Assembly: GCA_027083915.1 (NCBI GenBank)
Contig: JALWML010000161.1
Location: 1-6,241, forward strand
From: Lysobacterales bacterium
Lineage (GTDB): Bacteria; Pseudomonadota; Gammaproteobacteria; Xanthomonadales; Marinicellaceae
Reading direction: 5' to 3'
Length of the DNA: 6,241 bases
A program made the translations under genes and the position numbers. The notes below the pieces were generated by a model. The model saw only the letters and a program-made list of their open reading frames with translations, had not been told where the DNA came from and did no database searches. Positions 1-6,064 of this stretch are shown piece after piece; within the stretch, counting starts at the first letter, position 1, and the number at the start of each line of letters is the position of its first letter.

Positions 1-1
1 A

Positions 2-421
2 TTTAAATCTAAAGATAAAAATGAAGTAATAATTAATATAGATACAGATAGTTTAAAGTCAAATAGTTTTGAGTATCAATTAGCTGTTATGTATAGCATA
101 ACAGTACAAGCATTAACCCCAAAAGACTTGATCGTGGATTATCCTCAATTTGTAAACCTGTATGAAACTACAGCGAATGTTATTGAAGAGTTAGTTCAAA
201 AAGGAAAGATGAAAACAGAAGAAGATAAAACGTCTTTTTCACTTATGAAAATTTATAAAGCTGGTTTTCTAAAAGAAGTAATTTGGTTAAGTTATCATCA
301 AGATTATTGGCAGAAGCCAAGTGATTTAAAAATTGATGAATTTAAACAATGGATTAAATCTCAGAATACAACAGAAGTATCATTAAGACCTCAAGGAGTT
401 GAAGTGTTGATTAAAAGATAA
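2..421 (+). CDS. C-terminal part of an unrecognised protein, 5' end outside the window
   Basis: The frame is open from base 2 to a TAA stop at 419-421, giving 139 residues. The ATG at 89 is only the first methionine in view: 29 sense codons precede it without a stop and no ribosome binding site stands before it, so the gene most likely begins upstream of the window. The protein is hydrophilic and rich in Lys, Glu, Asn and Ile, with no signal peptide, membrane segment, cysteine motif or catalytic signature that I recognise. The middle looks mainly helical, with aromatic residues in the segment around LSYHQDYWQKPSD. GC is about 28% by hand count (116 of the first 420 bases), well below the roughly 45% counted in part of purE, which hints at an accessory or fast-evolving gene. 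Function unknown. I am fairly sure it is coding because the frame stays open in very AT-rich DNA and the residue mix looks natural. Confidence 0.7.
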   Translation, partial: FKSKDKNEVIINIDTDSLKSNSFEYQLAVMYSITVQALTPKDLIVDYPQFVNLYETTANVIEELVQKGKMKTEEDKTSFSLMKIYKAGFLKEVIWLSYHQDYWQKPSDLKIDEFKQWIKSQNTTEVSLRPQGVEVLIKR

Positions 422-471
422 TATTTTGGCATCATTTATTTTCAGGTTCTATTTGTTTCTTGAGATTAAGT

Positions 472-500
472 ATGACACAATTCACTTTTAGTAATATTAA
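472..500 (+). promoter_or_regulatory. possible purE promoter
   Basis: In the 98-base gap before purE, ATGACA (472-477, five of six matches to the -35 consensus) and TATTAA (495-500, four of six to the -10) are separated by 17 bases. Transcription would start near 507, leaving a leader of about 13 bases that contains the weak ribosome binding site GAG at 508-510. No PurR-like operator and no purine riboswitch is apparent in the gap. Such hexamers arise easily by chance in AT-rich DNA, so this is a weak call. Confidence 0.25.
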
Positions 501-519
501 CAACACCGAGTGATTATTA

Positions 520-1005
520 ATGAAAAAAGTAGCTTTAGTGATGGGATCCAAATCCGATTGGGCAACCATGCAAAATTGCGCGCAATTGTTGGATGAGTTA
601 GGTATTGAGTTTCATCAGCAAGTGGTTTCAGCACATCGCACTCCACAGTTGATGGTGGATTTTGCAGAGCAAGCACAAGATAATGGTTTTGAAATCATCA
701 TTGCCGCTGCTGGTGGGGCTGCACATTTACCTGGTATGATTGCTGCTTTAACACCAGTTCCTGTAGTTGGTGTACCAATAAAATCCAGCGTGTTGAGTGG
801 TGTTGATTCTTTGTTGTCTATTGTGCAAATGCCAGCTGGTGTTCCTGTTGCGACCATGAGTATTGGTACGGCTGGTGCTAAAAATGCGGCTTTATATTGT
901 GCTGCAATTCTTGCTACTCACGATGACAGCATTAAAGCAAAGCTTGCTTTATTTCGCGCACAACAAACTCAACAAGTTCTCGACAATCCAAATCCCGCAG
1001 GATAA
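520..1005 (+). CDS. purE: N5-carboxyaminoimidazole ribonucleotide mutase (PurE class I)
   Basis: PurE moves the carboxylate of N5-CAIR to carbon 4 to give CAIR, the step after PurK in de novo purine synthesis, in the cytoplasm. The 161 residues span the whole usual length of class I PurE. Visible family motifs are GSKSDW at 9-14 (substrate phosphate and ribose binding), SAHRTP at 37-42 with the catalytic histidine at 39, AGGAAHLPGM at 64-73, and the segment from GVPIKS (84-89) through SGVDSLLSIVQMP (93-105). The C-terminal tail ends in a DNPNP motif much like the E. coli DNPDP. The ATG at 520 is the first possible start after an in-frame TGA at 511-513, with a weak GAG site nine bases before it. 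It lies 6 bases upstream of purK and is surely co-transcribed with it. Identity is secure. Confidence 0.97.
   Translation: MKKVALVMGSKSDWATMQNCAQLLDELGIEFHQQVVSAHRTPQLMVDFAEQAQDNGFEIIIAAAGGAAHLPGMIAALTPVPVVGVPIKSSVLSGVDSLLSIVQMPAGVPVATMSIGTAGAKNAALYCAAILATHDDSIKAKLALFRAQQTQQVLDNPNPAG
999..1002 (+). promoter_or_regulatory. ribosome binding site of purK inside the end of purE
   Basis: AGGA at 999-1002 lies in the last codons of purE, nine bases before the purK ATG at 1012. It supports that start and implies that purK translation follows on from purE. Confidence 0.55.
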
Positions 1006-1011
1006 ATATAT

Positions 1012-2121
1012 ATGACTGAAAAAACTGTATTCCCAACAATCGGAATTCTTGGCGGTGGACAACTCGCACAAATGCTGGCTCTTGATGGTTACCCCTTAGG
1101 TTTTCGCTTTATTTTTTTTGACCCTACGGCTGATGCCTGTGCAGGGTTGGTTGGTGATTTAATGGTTGCGGACTATGGCAATGAAATCGCATTGGATGAA
1201 TTTGCTAAGAAATGTGATTTTGTTACTTATGATTTTGAAAACGTTCCGGTGGAGGCTGCCGAATTTGTTGCCAAACGTTCTGCTATTTTTCCCCACCCAA
1301 AGGTTTTGGAAATTGCTCAAGATCGATTGAAAGAAAAACTTTTATTTAAGTCATTGGATATTCCCATTGCGGAATTTCACAGTGTTGATAGTTATTCTGA
1401 GTTGCTTTTTGCAGCAAAGAGTTGTGGGCATGATGGTTTTTTAAAGACAAGACGTTTAGGTTATGACGGTAAAGGACAACACAGAATTACAGAAAAAACT
1501 GACTTGAAAGAGTTGTGGGCTGAAATTGATGGTGGCAGTTTTGTATTGGAACATGCAGTTAATTTTATCCGTGAAATTTCAGTGATAGTAGTGCGTAATG
1601 TTCACGGTGAAACTCAGTTTTATCCCTTGTGTGAGAATAAACATAAAAATGGTATTTTGACCACGACTTTAGTACCTGCTAAACCTTCTCAAGTCAGTGC
1701 AACAGCCTATGAATATGCTCAAAAAATTGCTGACACATTAAGTTATGTCGGAGTATTAGTGATAGAAATGTTTGAAACACAAGATGGTTTGTATATCAAT
1801 GAAATGGCTCCTCGAGTGCATAATTCAGGGCATTGGAGTATTGAGGGTGCAGTGACTTCTCAATTTGAAAATCATTTACGTGCAGGTATGGGCTTGTCTA
1901 TTGGCTCAACGCAGATGAGTCTGGGGTATTCTGCTATGATTAATTGGATTGGAGAAATTCCTAAGATTGCTTTAAATACTAAAGAAAAGGGTATTTATTG
2001 GCATATTTATGGCAAACAAGAACGCAAAGGGCGTAAAGTGGGTCATTCGACTGTGGTGGCTGATAATGCTGAAGACCTGCATAAAAAAGTCGTTAAATTG
2101 GCAGAATTATTGCAAAAATAA
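1012..2121 (+). CDS. purK: N5-carboxyaminoimidazole ribonucleotide synthase, ATP-grasp (PurK)
   Basis: PurK uses ATP and bicarbonate to carboxylate AIR to N5-CAIR, the substrate of PurE next door. The 369 residues slightly exceed E. coli PurK (355). The N-terminal preATP-grasp domain carries GILGGGQLAQML (11-22). CDFVTYDFENVP (68-79) and QDRLKEK (103-109) follow as in E. coli. The ATP-grasp domain has the lysine-containing loop FLKTRRLGYDGKGQ (143-156), the nucleotide-binding FVLE (177-180), and the metal and phosphate site NEMAPRVHNSGHW (263-275). A C-terminal PurK domain follows to the end. No key residue seems missing. An eight-T run lies at codons 34-36. The TAA stop at 2119-2121 is followed by a 106-base gap with no clear terminator, so read-through into the next gene is possible. 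Confidence 0.97.
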   Translation: MTEKTVFPTIGILGGGQLAQMLALDGYPLGFRFIFFDPTADACAGLVGDLMVADYGNEIALDEFAKKCDFVTYDFENVPVEAAEFVAKRSAIFPHPKVLEIAQDRLKEKLLFKSLDIPIAEFHSVDSYSELLFAAKSCGHDGFLKTRRLGYDGKGQHRITEKTDLKELWAEIDGGSFVLEHAVNFIREISVIVVRNVHGETQFYPLCENKHKNGILTTTLVPAKPSQVSATAYEYAQKIADTLSYVGVLVIEMFETQDGLYINEMAPRVHNSGHWSIEGAVTSQFENHLRAGMGLSIGSTQMSLGYSAMINWIGEIPKIALNTKEKGIYWHIYGKQERKGRKVGHSTVVADNAEDLHKKVVKLAELLQK

Positions 2122-2162
2122 CGGTAAATCATGTCTCTAACAAGGATAAAACAATCTATTTG

Positions 2163-2194
2163 TTGCTATTGTTAGTTAACATCTTTACTATACT
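2163..2194 (+). promoter_or_regulatory. possible promoter of the AMP nucleosidase gene
   Basis: TATACT at 2189-2194 matches five of six bases of the -10 consensus. The -35 is unclear: TTGCTA (2163-2168) gives a 20-base spacer and TTGTTA (2169-2174) one of 14, both off the optimum of 17. Transcription would start near 2201. A 12-base dyad, TGTTA-GT-TAACA (2170-2181), lies just upstream of the -10 and could be an operator. The weak -35 would suit an activator-dependent promoter, but that is inference. Confidence 0.35.
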
Positions 2195-2210
2195 CCGTCA
2201 ATTTCAATAT

Positions 2211-2229
2211 GGAGAATAATAATAATAAT
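2211..2229 (+). promoter_or_regulatory. GGAG ribosome binding site followed by an (AAT)5 spacer
   Basis: GGAG at 2211-2214 is followed by five perfect AAT units (2215-2229), the last overlapping the ATG at 2228. The space from GGAG to ATG is 13 bases, longer than the usual 5-9. In the gene's frame the codons from 2180 to 2227 include no ATG, GTG or TTG, and a TAA lies at 2177-2179, so 2228 is the only reasonable start. Gain or loss of repeat units would change this spacing in three-base steps without touching the protein. Confidence 0.6.
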
Positions 2230-3010
2230 GATAAGTAAAAAAGAAATTGTTTCAAACTGGTTGCCACGTTACACCGGTACTGCCCTCGAAGATTTTGGCG
2301 ATGTTATCCTATTAACTAATTTTTCAGATTATGTTAATCGTTTTTGTGAGCAAACAGGTGCTAAAATCCAAGGCGAAGATCGTCCCATGAGTAATGCAAC
2401 CCATGATGGTATTACCATAATTAATTTTGGTATGGGTTCTGCAAATGCTGCAACAATTATGGATTTACTCAGTGCTATAAAGCCTAAAGCTGTTTTGTTT
2501 TTAGGTAAATGTGGTGGTTTGAAGAAGAAAAATAACTTAGGAGATTTAATTTTACCACTTGCGGGTATTCGTGGAGAAGGAACTTCCAATGATTATTTAC
2601 CACCTGAGGTTCCTGCATTACCTGCATTTAAACTACAAAGAGCTGTTTCTGCAACGATAATCAAGTTCAATTTGGATTATTGGACTGGTACTGTATTTAC
2701 CACGAATCGTCGTGTTTGGGAACACGATGATGAGTTTAAAACGTATTTAAGAAAATGCCGTGCAATGGCAATTGATATGGAAACTGCCACTATTTTCTCG
2801 ACCGCTTTTGCCAATGAAATACCAGTTGGCGCTTTATTGCTTGTAACGGACCAACCGATGGTTCCAGAAGGAGTTAAAACCGAAAAGAGTGATAGCAGTG
2901 TTTCAGCTAATTATGTGGATAATCACATTAAAATTGGTATTGAAGCACTAAAAGAAATTAAGAGTAATGGCGAGTCTATGCGTCATTTACGTTTTGGTGG
3001 CTGGGATTAG
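2228..3010 (+). CDS. amn: short AMP nucleosidase (AMN-like, phosphorylase superfamily)
   Basis: The likely reaction is hydrolysis of AMP to adenine and ribose 5-phosphate in the cytoplasm. The 260 residues cover only the catalytic, nucleoside-phosphorylase-like domain. The classic E. coli Amn (about 480 residues) has an extra N-terminal regulatory domain that is absent here. Visible signatures are NFGMGSANAA at 66-75 (phosphate site), FLGKCGGLKKKN at 91-102, GEGTSNDY at 117-123, IDMETATIF at 182-190 with the ribose-binding Glu185, and TDQPM at 207-211 with the probable catalytic Asp208. The N-terminal WLPRYTG (11-17) and the overall text strongly recall the short AMN-like proteins of Bacteroidetes as I remember them, so lateral acquisition is possible. 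Composition (about 37% over 2281-2520) does not stand out from the rest of the window. A terminator 30 bases downstream ends the unit. Substrate choice of AMP over other purine nucleotides is inferred from family. Confidence 0.85.
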   Translation: MISKKEIVSNWLPRYTGTALEDFGDVILLTNFSDYVNRFCEQTGAKIQGEDRPMSNATHDGITIINFGMGSANAATIMDLLSAIKPKAVLFLGKCGGLKKKNNLGDLILPLAGIRGEGTSNDYLPPEVPALPAFKLQRAVSATIIKFNLDYWTGTVFTTNRRVWEHDDEFKTYLRKCRAMAIDMETATIFSTAFANEIPVGALLLVTDQPMVPEGVKTEKSDSSVSANYVDNHIKIGIEALKEIKSNGESMRHLRFGGWD

Positions 3011-3039
3011 TCTTTAAACGGCTCCTTAAGAATAAATTT

Positions 3040-3069
3040 GAGCTTCTAAGTAAATTAGAGGCTCTTTTT
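3040..3069 (+). terminator. Rho-independent terminator after amn
   Basis: GAGCTTCTAA (3040-3049) pairs with TTAGAGGCTC (3055-3064) over 10 positions, one of them a G-U wobble, around a five-base loop (GTAAA), and is followed at once by TTTTT (3065-3069). It sits 30 bases after the amn stop and separates the purine genes from the rsfS cluster. Confidence 0.9.
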
Positions 3070-3072
3070 ATA

Positions 3073-3153
3073 TATAATTGCTGTTGAATTCACCAAAACA
3101 CCACATTGCCATGAAAAAATGACATGATGGTGGTAAAATTCGACAACTATAAA
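3073..3153 (+). promoter_or_regulatory. promoter region of the rsfS-rng cluster
   Basis: A promoter is expected here because a strong terminator lies just upstream and a compact gene cluster just downstream. Three -10-like boxes can be seen: TATAAT at 3073-3078 (perfect but directly after the terminator T-run and without a -35), TAAAAT at 3134-3139, and TATAAA at 3148-3153. TTGCCA at 3106-3111 is a good -35 hexamer but sits 22 bases from the second box. The box at 3148-3153 would place the transcript start near 3160, a leader of about 18 bases. I cannot choose among them from sequence alone. Confidence 0.35.
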
Positions 3154-3162
3154 ATAATTTAA

Positions 3163-3172
3163 CTACTAGTAG
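3163..3172 (+). repeat. 10-base perfect palindrome before rsfS
   Basis: CTACTAGTAG reads the same on both strands and ends five bases before the rsfS ATG. It includes the only purine-rich stretch (AGTAG) that could serve as a weak ribosome binding site. If transcription starts from the TATAAA box at 3148-3153, the palindrome would lie at about +4 to +13, a usual operator position. A 10-base palindrome can also occur by chance. Confidence 0.3.
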
Positions 3173-3177
3173 AAATA

Positions 3178-3540
3178 ATGAATACAGCCCAAAGCAAGCA
3201 AGATGTCGATGCATCGCAATTAAAAAATATTATCGTAGGCGCACTAGAAGATGCTAAAGCCAATGACATTACGGTCATCGATGTCAAACACCTGACACAA
3301 GTCACTGATTTTATGGTTATTGCTTCGGGAACATCCAATCGCCACATCCAAACTATTGCCGAAACAGCCTTTAAAAAGGCTCAAGAAGAGGGTTATGAAA
3401 AAATGGGAACAGAAGGACTAGGTCAATCCGAATGGGTTGTTGTGGATTTTGTTGATGTTGTTTTGCATGTTATGTCTCCACCTGCTCGCGAACACTATAA
3501 TTTAGAAGGTCTTTGGGATATTGATGCCCAGCAAGAATGA
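3178..3540 (+). CDS. rsfS: ribosomal silencing factor RsfS (YbeB/Iojap family)
   Basis: RsfS binds protein uL14 on the 50S subunit and blocks joining with 30S, shutting down translation in starvation or stationary phase. The 120 residues are a little longer than E. coli RsfS (105), with about ten extra residues at the N-terminus and a few at the end. Family marks are TDFMVIASGTSNRH (43-56, E. coli TDCMIICTGTSSRH), EWVVVD (85-90), LHVM (96-99) and REHYNLEGLW (104-113). The ATG at 3178 is the first after an in-frame TAA at 3160-3162. The ribosome binding site is weak. The stop overlaps the start of rlmH in ATGA, as in the common rsfS-rlmH pair. The usual upstream neighbour nadD is not here; the terminator of the nucleosidase gene precedes instead. 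Confidence 0.95.
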   Translation: MNTAQSKQDVDASQLKNIIVGALEDAKANDITVIDVKHLTQVTDFMVIASGTSNRHIQTIAETAFKKAQEEGYEKMGTEGLGQSEWVVVDFVDVVLHVMSPPAREHYNLEGLWDIDAQQE

Positions 3541-4007
3541 AAATTCGCTTATTAGCAGTTGGACAAAAAATGCCCAAATGGGTACAACAAACCTATAATG
3601 ACTACAATAAGCGACTCAGTAAATCTCAACAAATTGAGTTAGTAGAAATTCCTCCAGTTCATCGTTCTAAGACAATTAACGTTGAAAAAGCCAAACAGAT
3701 AGAAGGAGCGAGTATTTTATCTGTTTTAAAACCAAATGAAAAAATGATTGTTTTAGATGAACATGGTCAGGCTATTTCAACAAAATATCTTGCTCAATCT
3801 ATTACTAAGTGGCAAATGCAGTCGATGGATGTCGCCATTGTTATTGGTGGGGCAGATGGTTTTTCAGATGAAGTCAAAAGCAAAGCCTTCGCACAATGGT
3901 CTTTGAGTTTATTGACTTTCCCTCACCCTTTGGTTCGTGTTATTGTCATTGAGCAATTATACCGAGCCTATAGTATAATAGCCAATCATCCATACCATCG
4001 TGAATAA
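3537..4007 (+). CDS. rlmH: 23S rRNA (pseudouridine1915-N3)-methyltransferase RlmH
   Basis: RlmH is a small SPOUT-fold enzyme that uses S-adenosylmethionine to methylate N3 of pseudouridine 1915 in helix 69 of 23S rRNA, acting on assembled 70S ribosomes. The 156 residues match E. coli RlmH (155) almost end to end. The cofactor-binding loop is IGGADG at 103-108. The trefoil-knot segment LSLLTFPHPLVRV runs from 123 to 135, then EQLYRA (139-144), and the conserved tail NHPYHRE (150-156) is intact. The ATG overlaps the rsfS stop and no strong ribosome binding site precedes it, so translation is probably coupled to rsfS. The stop is three bases before maf. Confidence 0.97.
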   Translation: MKIRLLAVGQKMPKWVQQTYNDYNKRLSKSQQIELVEIPPVHRSKTINVEKAKQIEGASILSVLKPNEKMIVLDEHGQAISTKYLAQSITKWQMQSMDVAIVIGGADGFSDEVKSKAFAQWSLSLLTFPHPLVRVIVIEQLYRAYSIIANHPYHRE

Positions 4008-4010
4008 TAC

Positions 4011-4577
4011 ATGGCTTTAAAAAGAATTGTGCTGGCATCACAGTCACCTCGAAGAAAGCAATTACTGCAACAAATTGGAATTACTCCAGTGTGCGCACCA
4101 GTTGATATTGATGAGCATGTTAGAGACAATGAAAAGCCATTAGATTATTGCCTAAGGTTAGCCAAAGAAAAAGCGCAAGAAGGTTGGAATCGATCGGATA
4201 AAGAACTGCCGACTTTGGGTTCTGATACTATTGTGGTCTTAGGCGATGTTATTTTGGGTAAACCAAAAGATGAAAAGGATGCTTTTGACATGCTAATATC
4301 CTTATCGGCTAAAAAACACCAAGTCATTACCGCAGTTTCCTTAGTTGATTCATTTAAAACACGTGTCAATAGCTCGATTAGTGAAGTTTTGTTTGATCAA
4401 CTGCAACCTCAAGAAGTTAAAGCATATATAGCCAGTGGCGAACCGATGGATAAAGCAGGAAGCTATGGAATTCAAGGATATGCCGCACGTTGGATAAAGT
4501 ATATTTCTGGTAGTCATTCTGGTATTATGGGATTACCACTGTATGAAACATCACAATTACTTAAGGAGTTTGAATGA
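4011..4577 (+). CDS. maf: Maf family nucleoside triphosphate pyrophosphatase (YhdE type)
   Basis: Maf proteins hydrolyse nucleoside triphosphates to monophosphates and pyrophosphate and are thought to remove modified or non-canonical nucleotides. The YhdE branch prefers dTTP, UTP and modified pyrimidine nucleotides. The 188 residues are close to E. coli YhdE (197) without its short charged tail. Visible motifs are LASQSPRR at 8-15 (phosphate-binding loop), LGSDTIV at 69-75 with the catalytic Asp72, LGKP at 82-85, MDKAGSYGIQG at 146-156, and the late GLPLYET at 174-180. The genomic position directly before rng is that of yhdE in E. coli, which supports the YhdE rather than the YceF type. No clear ribosome binding site stands before the ATG three bases after rlmH, so coupling is likely. 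The stop overlaps the rng start in ATGA. Confidence 0.93.
   Translation: MALKRIVLASQSPRRKQLLQQIGITPVCAPVDIDEHVRDNEKPLDYCLRLAKEKAQEGWNRSDKELPTLGSDTIVVLGDVILGKPKDEKDAFDMLISLSAKKHQVITAVSLVDSFKTRVNSSISEVLFDQLQPQEVKAYIASGEPMDKAGSYGIQGYAARWIKYISGSHSGIMGLPLYETSQLLKEFE
4562..4568 (+). promoter_or_regulatory. strong ribosome binding site of rng
   Basis: TAAGGAG at 4562-4568, within the last codons of maf, is a perfect anti-Shine-Dalgarno complement five bases before the rng ATG at 4574. It is the best ribosome binding site in the window and fixes the rng start. It suggests rng can be initiated independently although it overlaps maf. Confidence 0.8.
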
Positions 4578-6061
4578 GCGAAGAAATACTCATTAATTCA
4601 ACACCAAGTGAAACCCGTGTGGCACTGGTAGAAAATGGTATGCTGCAAGAAATGCTTATTGAGCGTTACCAAAGCACATCAAGTGTCGGTAATATTTATA
4701 TTGGTCGAGTTGAAAAAGTCTTACCTGGCTTGCAAGCAGCTTTTGTAGATATAGGGCATGAAAGGTCCGCATTCATGCATGTCACTGACGTGTGTTCACA
4801 ACAAAAATTGGTTCGTTTAGAAGGTCAAAAAAAACCTGACTCTGAAGTTATCTACCCCTCTATTTCAAGTGTCGTTCATGAAGGGCAAAGGATTGTTGTG
4901 CAGGTTTATAAAGATGCCATTGGTTCAAAAGGTGCACGCATTACCTGTAATCTAAGTATACCTAGTCGTTTTTTGGTACTTTTACCCAATGAACCAGATG
5001 TCAATACCATCTCCATTCGAATCATGGAAGAGCAAGAAAGGGAGCGACTGATTACTTGTTTGGATAAATTGCAAGAAGAAAAAGTGCATGGGTTAATTGC
5101 TCGCACCAATGCAGAGTGCAGTAACGAAGAAGATTTATTACGTGATTTTAAATTTTTACACAAATTATGGGCAAAAGTTAATGAGCGAATCAAAACAGGT
5201 AAAGTCAAAGAGTTAGTTTATCAAGAGTTTAATTTGCCAAAACGGATTGTGCGTGATTTTATTTCATCGGATGTCAAAGTAATCAAAACAGATTCTTTCA
5301 CGGTTTATGTAAATCTTAAGAAATTTATTAATGAGTTTGTGCCAGAATGGAAGGGAGAACTTATTCATTACAAAGGTGCTAGACCGATATTTGACTTCCA
5401 CAATATTGATGATGAAATAAACCGTGCATTGAAAAAGTTTGTGCCTTTAAAATCTGGTGGAAATTTAGTCATTGACCAAAACGAAGCGATGACAACGATT
5501 GATGTGAATACCGGTAAATATATTGGTTTTAAAAACCAAGAAGAAACCGTGTTTCGAACAAATCTTGAGGCAGCTCAAATGATAGCAAGACAGTTACGGT
5601 TACGAAATATTGGCGGTATTATAATTGCAGATTTTATTGATATGGCGGAACTAGAGCACAAGAGTCAAGTCATCAAAACATTAACAAGTCACTTAACCTC
5701 AGACCCAACAAGAACTTATGTTCACGGGCTAACGACATTAGGATTAGTTGAAATTACACGCAAAAGAACGACTGAAAACTTACAGCAGATGCTTACTCAA
5801 GACTGCCCGTCATGTGATGGTCTGGGCAAAATGAAGACAGTAGAATCTGTCTGTTATGAGCTGTTTAGGGAGATTATTCGTATGGTGAGGCAATTTCAAA
5901 CTGGGAAAATATTGGTTATTGCATCATCTGCTTTAGTAGATTATATTTTAGATGAGCAAACCCACTCCTTATCAGAATTAGAAGATGAACTAGGGAAAAG
6001 AATTAGTTTACAACCTGAAAATTCTTACTCACAAGAACAATATGATGTGGTGATAGTTTAG
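4574..6061 (+). CDS. rng: ribonuclease G
   Basis: RNase G is a cytoplasmic endoribonuclease that matures the 5' end of 16S rRNA and takes part in mRNA decay, preferring 5'-monophosphorylated RNA. The 495 residues match E. coli RNase G (489) over the full length; there is no long disordered C-terminal half, so it is not RNase E. The S1 RNA-binding domain covers roughly 36-127, with the usual RNase G insert near 74-102. The 5' sensor has ART at 176-178. The DNase I-like core holds the metal-binding pair Asp310 (in TTIDVNTG) and Asp353 (in IADFIDM), spaced 43 residues as in RNase E Asp303/Asp346. The zinc-link CPSC has Cys411 and Cys414. The C-terminal domain ends in EQYDVVIV, like the E. coli EQFDVVMM. 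An eight-A run lies at codons 85-87. It is the last complete gene of the cluster. Confidence 0.97.
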   Translation: MSEEILINSTPSETRVALVENGMLQEMLIERYQSTSSVGNIYIGRVEKVLPGLQAAFVDIGHERSAFMHVTDVCSQQKLVRLEGQKKPDSEVIYPSISSVVHEGQRIVVQVYKDAIGSKGARITCNLSIPSRFLVLLPNEPDVNTISIRIMEEQERERLITCLDKLQEEKVHGLIARTNAECSNEEDLLRDFKFLHKLWAKVNERIKTGKVKELVYQEFNLPKRIVRDFISSDVKVIKTDSFTVYVNLKKFINEFVPEWKGELIHYKGARPIFDFHNIDDEINRALKKFVPLKSGGNLVIDQNEAMTTIDVNTGKYIGFKNQEETVFRTNLEAAQMIARQLRLRNIGGIIIADFIDMAELEHKSQVIKTLTSHLTSDPTRTYVHGLTTLGLVEITRKRTTENLQQMLTQDCPSCDGLGKMKTVESVCYELFREIIRMVRQFQTGKILVIASSALVDYILDEQTHSLSELEDELGKRISLQPENSYSQEQYDVVIV

Positions 6062-6064
6062 TTT

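Noticed and set aside
89..421. The ATG at 89 as the true start of the first gene
   Set aside because: The frame is open upstream to base 2 with natural-looking codons, and no ribosome binding site precedes the ATG.
422..519. A purine riboswitch or PurR operator before purE
   Set aside because: The 98-base gap shows neither the conserved riboswitch core nor a PurR-like 16-base palindrome.
615..857. Minus-strand reading frame opposite purE
   Set aside because: It is a shadow of the strongly conserved purE codons; the protein has no family features.
2150..2164. AACAA...TTGTT hairpin after purK as a terminator
   Set aside because: Only five weak pairs with no following T-run; it would not terminate transcription.
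2209..2238. Nine-codon upstream reading frame (ATG GAG then five AAT codons) overlapping the amn start
   Set aside because: Its ATG overlaps the GGAG site that serves amn and has no ribosome binding site of its own; it follows simply from the AAT repeat.
2329..2589. Minus-strand reading frame opposite amn
   Set aside because: It is antisense to the conserved catalytic domain, with no ribosome binding site or recognisable motif.
3159..3347. Minus-strand reading frame opposite rsfS
   Set aside because: It lies within a conserved gene and its hydrophobic residues mirror rsfS codons.
4145..4369. Minus-strand reading frame opposite maf
   Set aside because: Shadow frame of maf without independent support.
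4906..5208. Minus-strand reading frame opposite rng
   Set aside because: Shadow frame; the serine- and leucine-rich composition comes from reading rng codons backwards.
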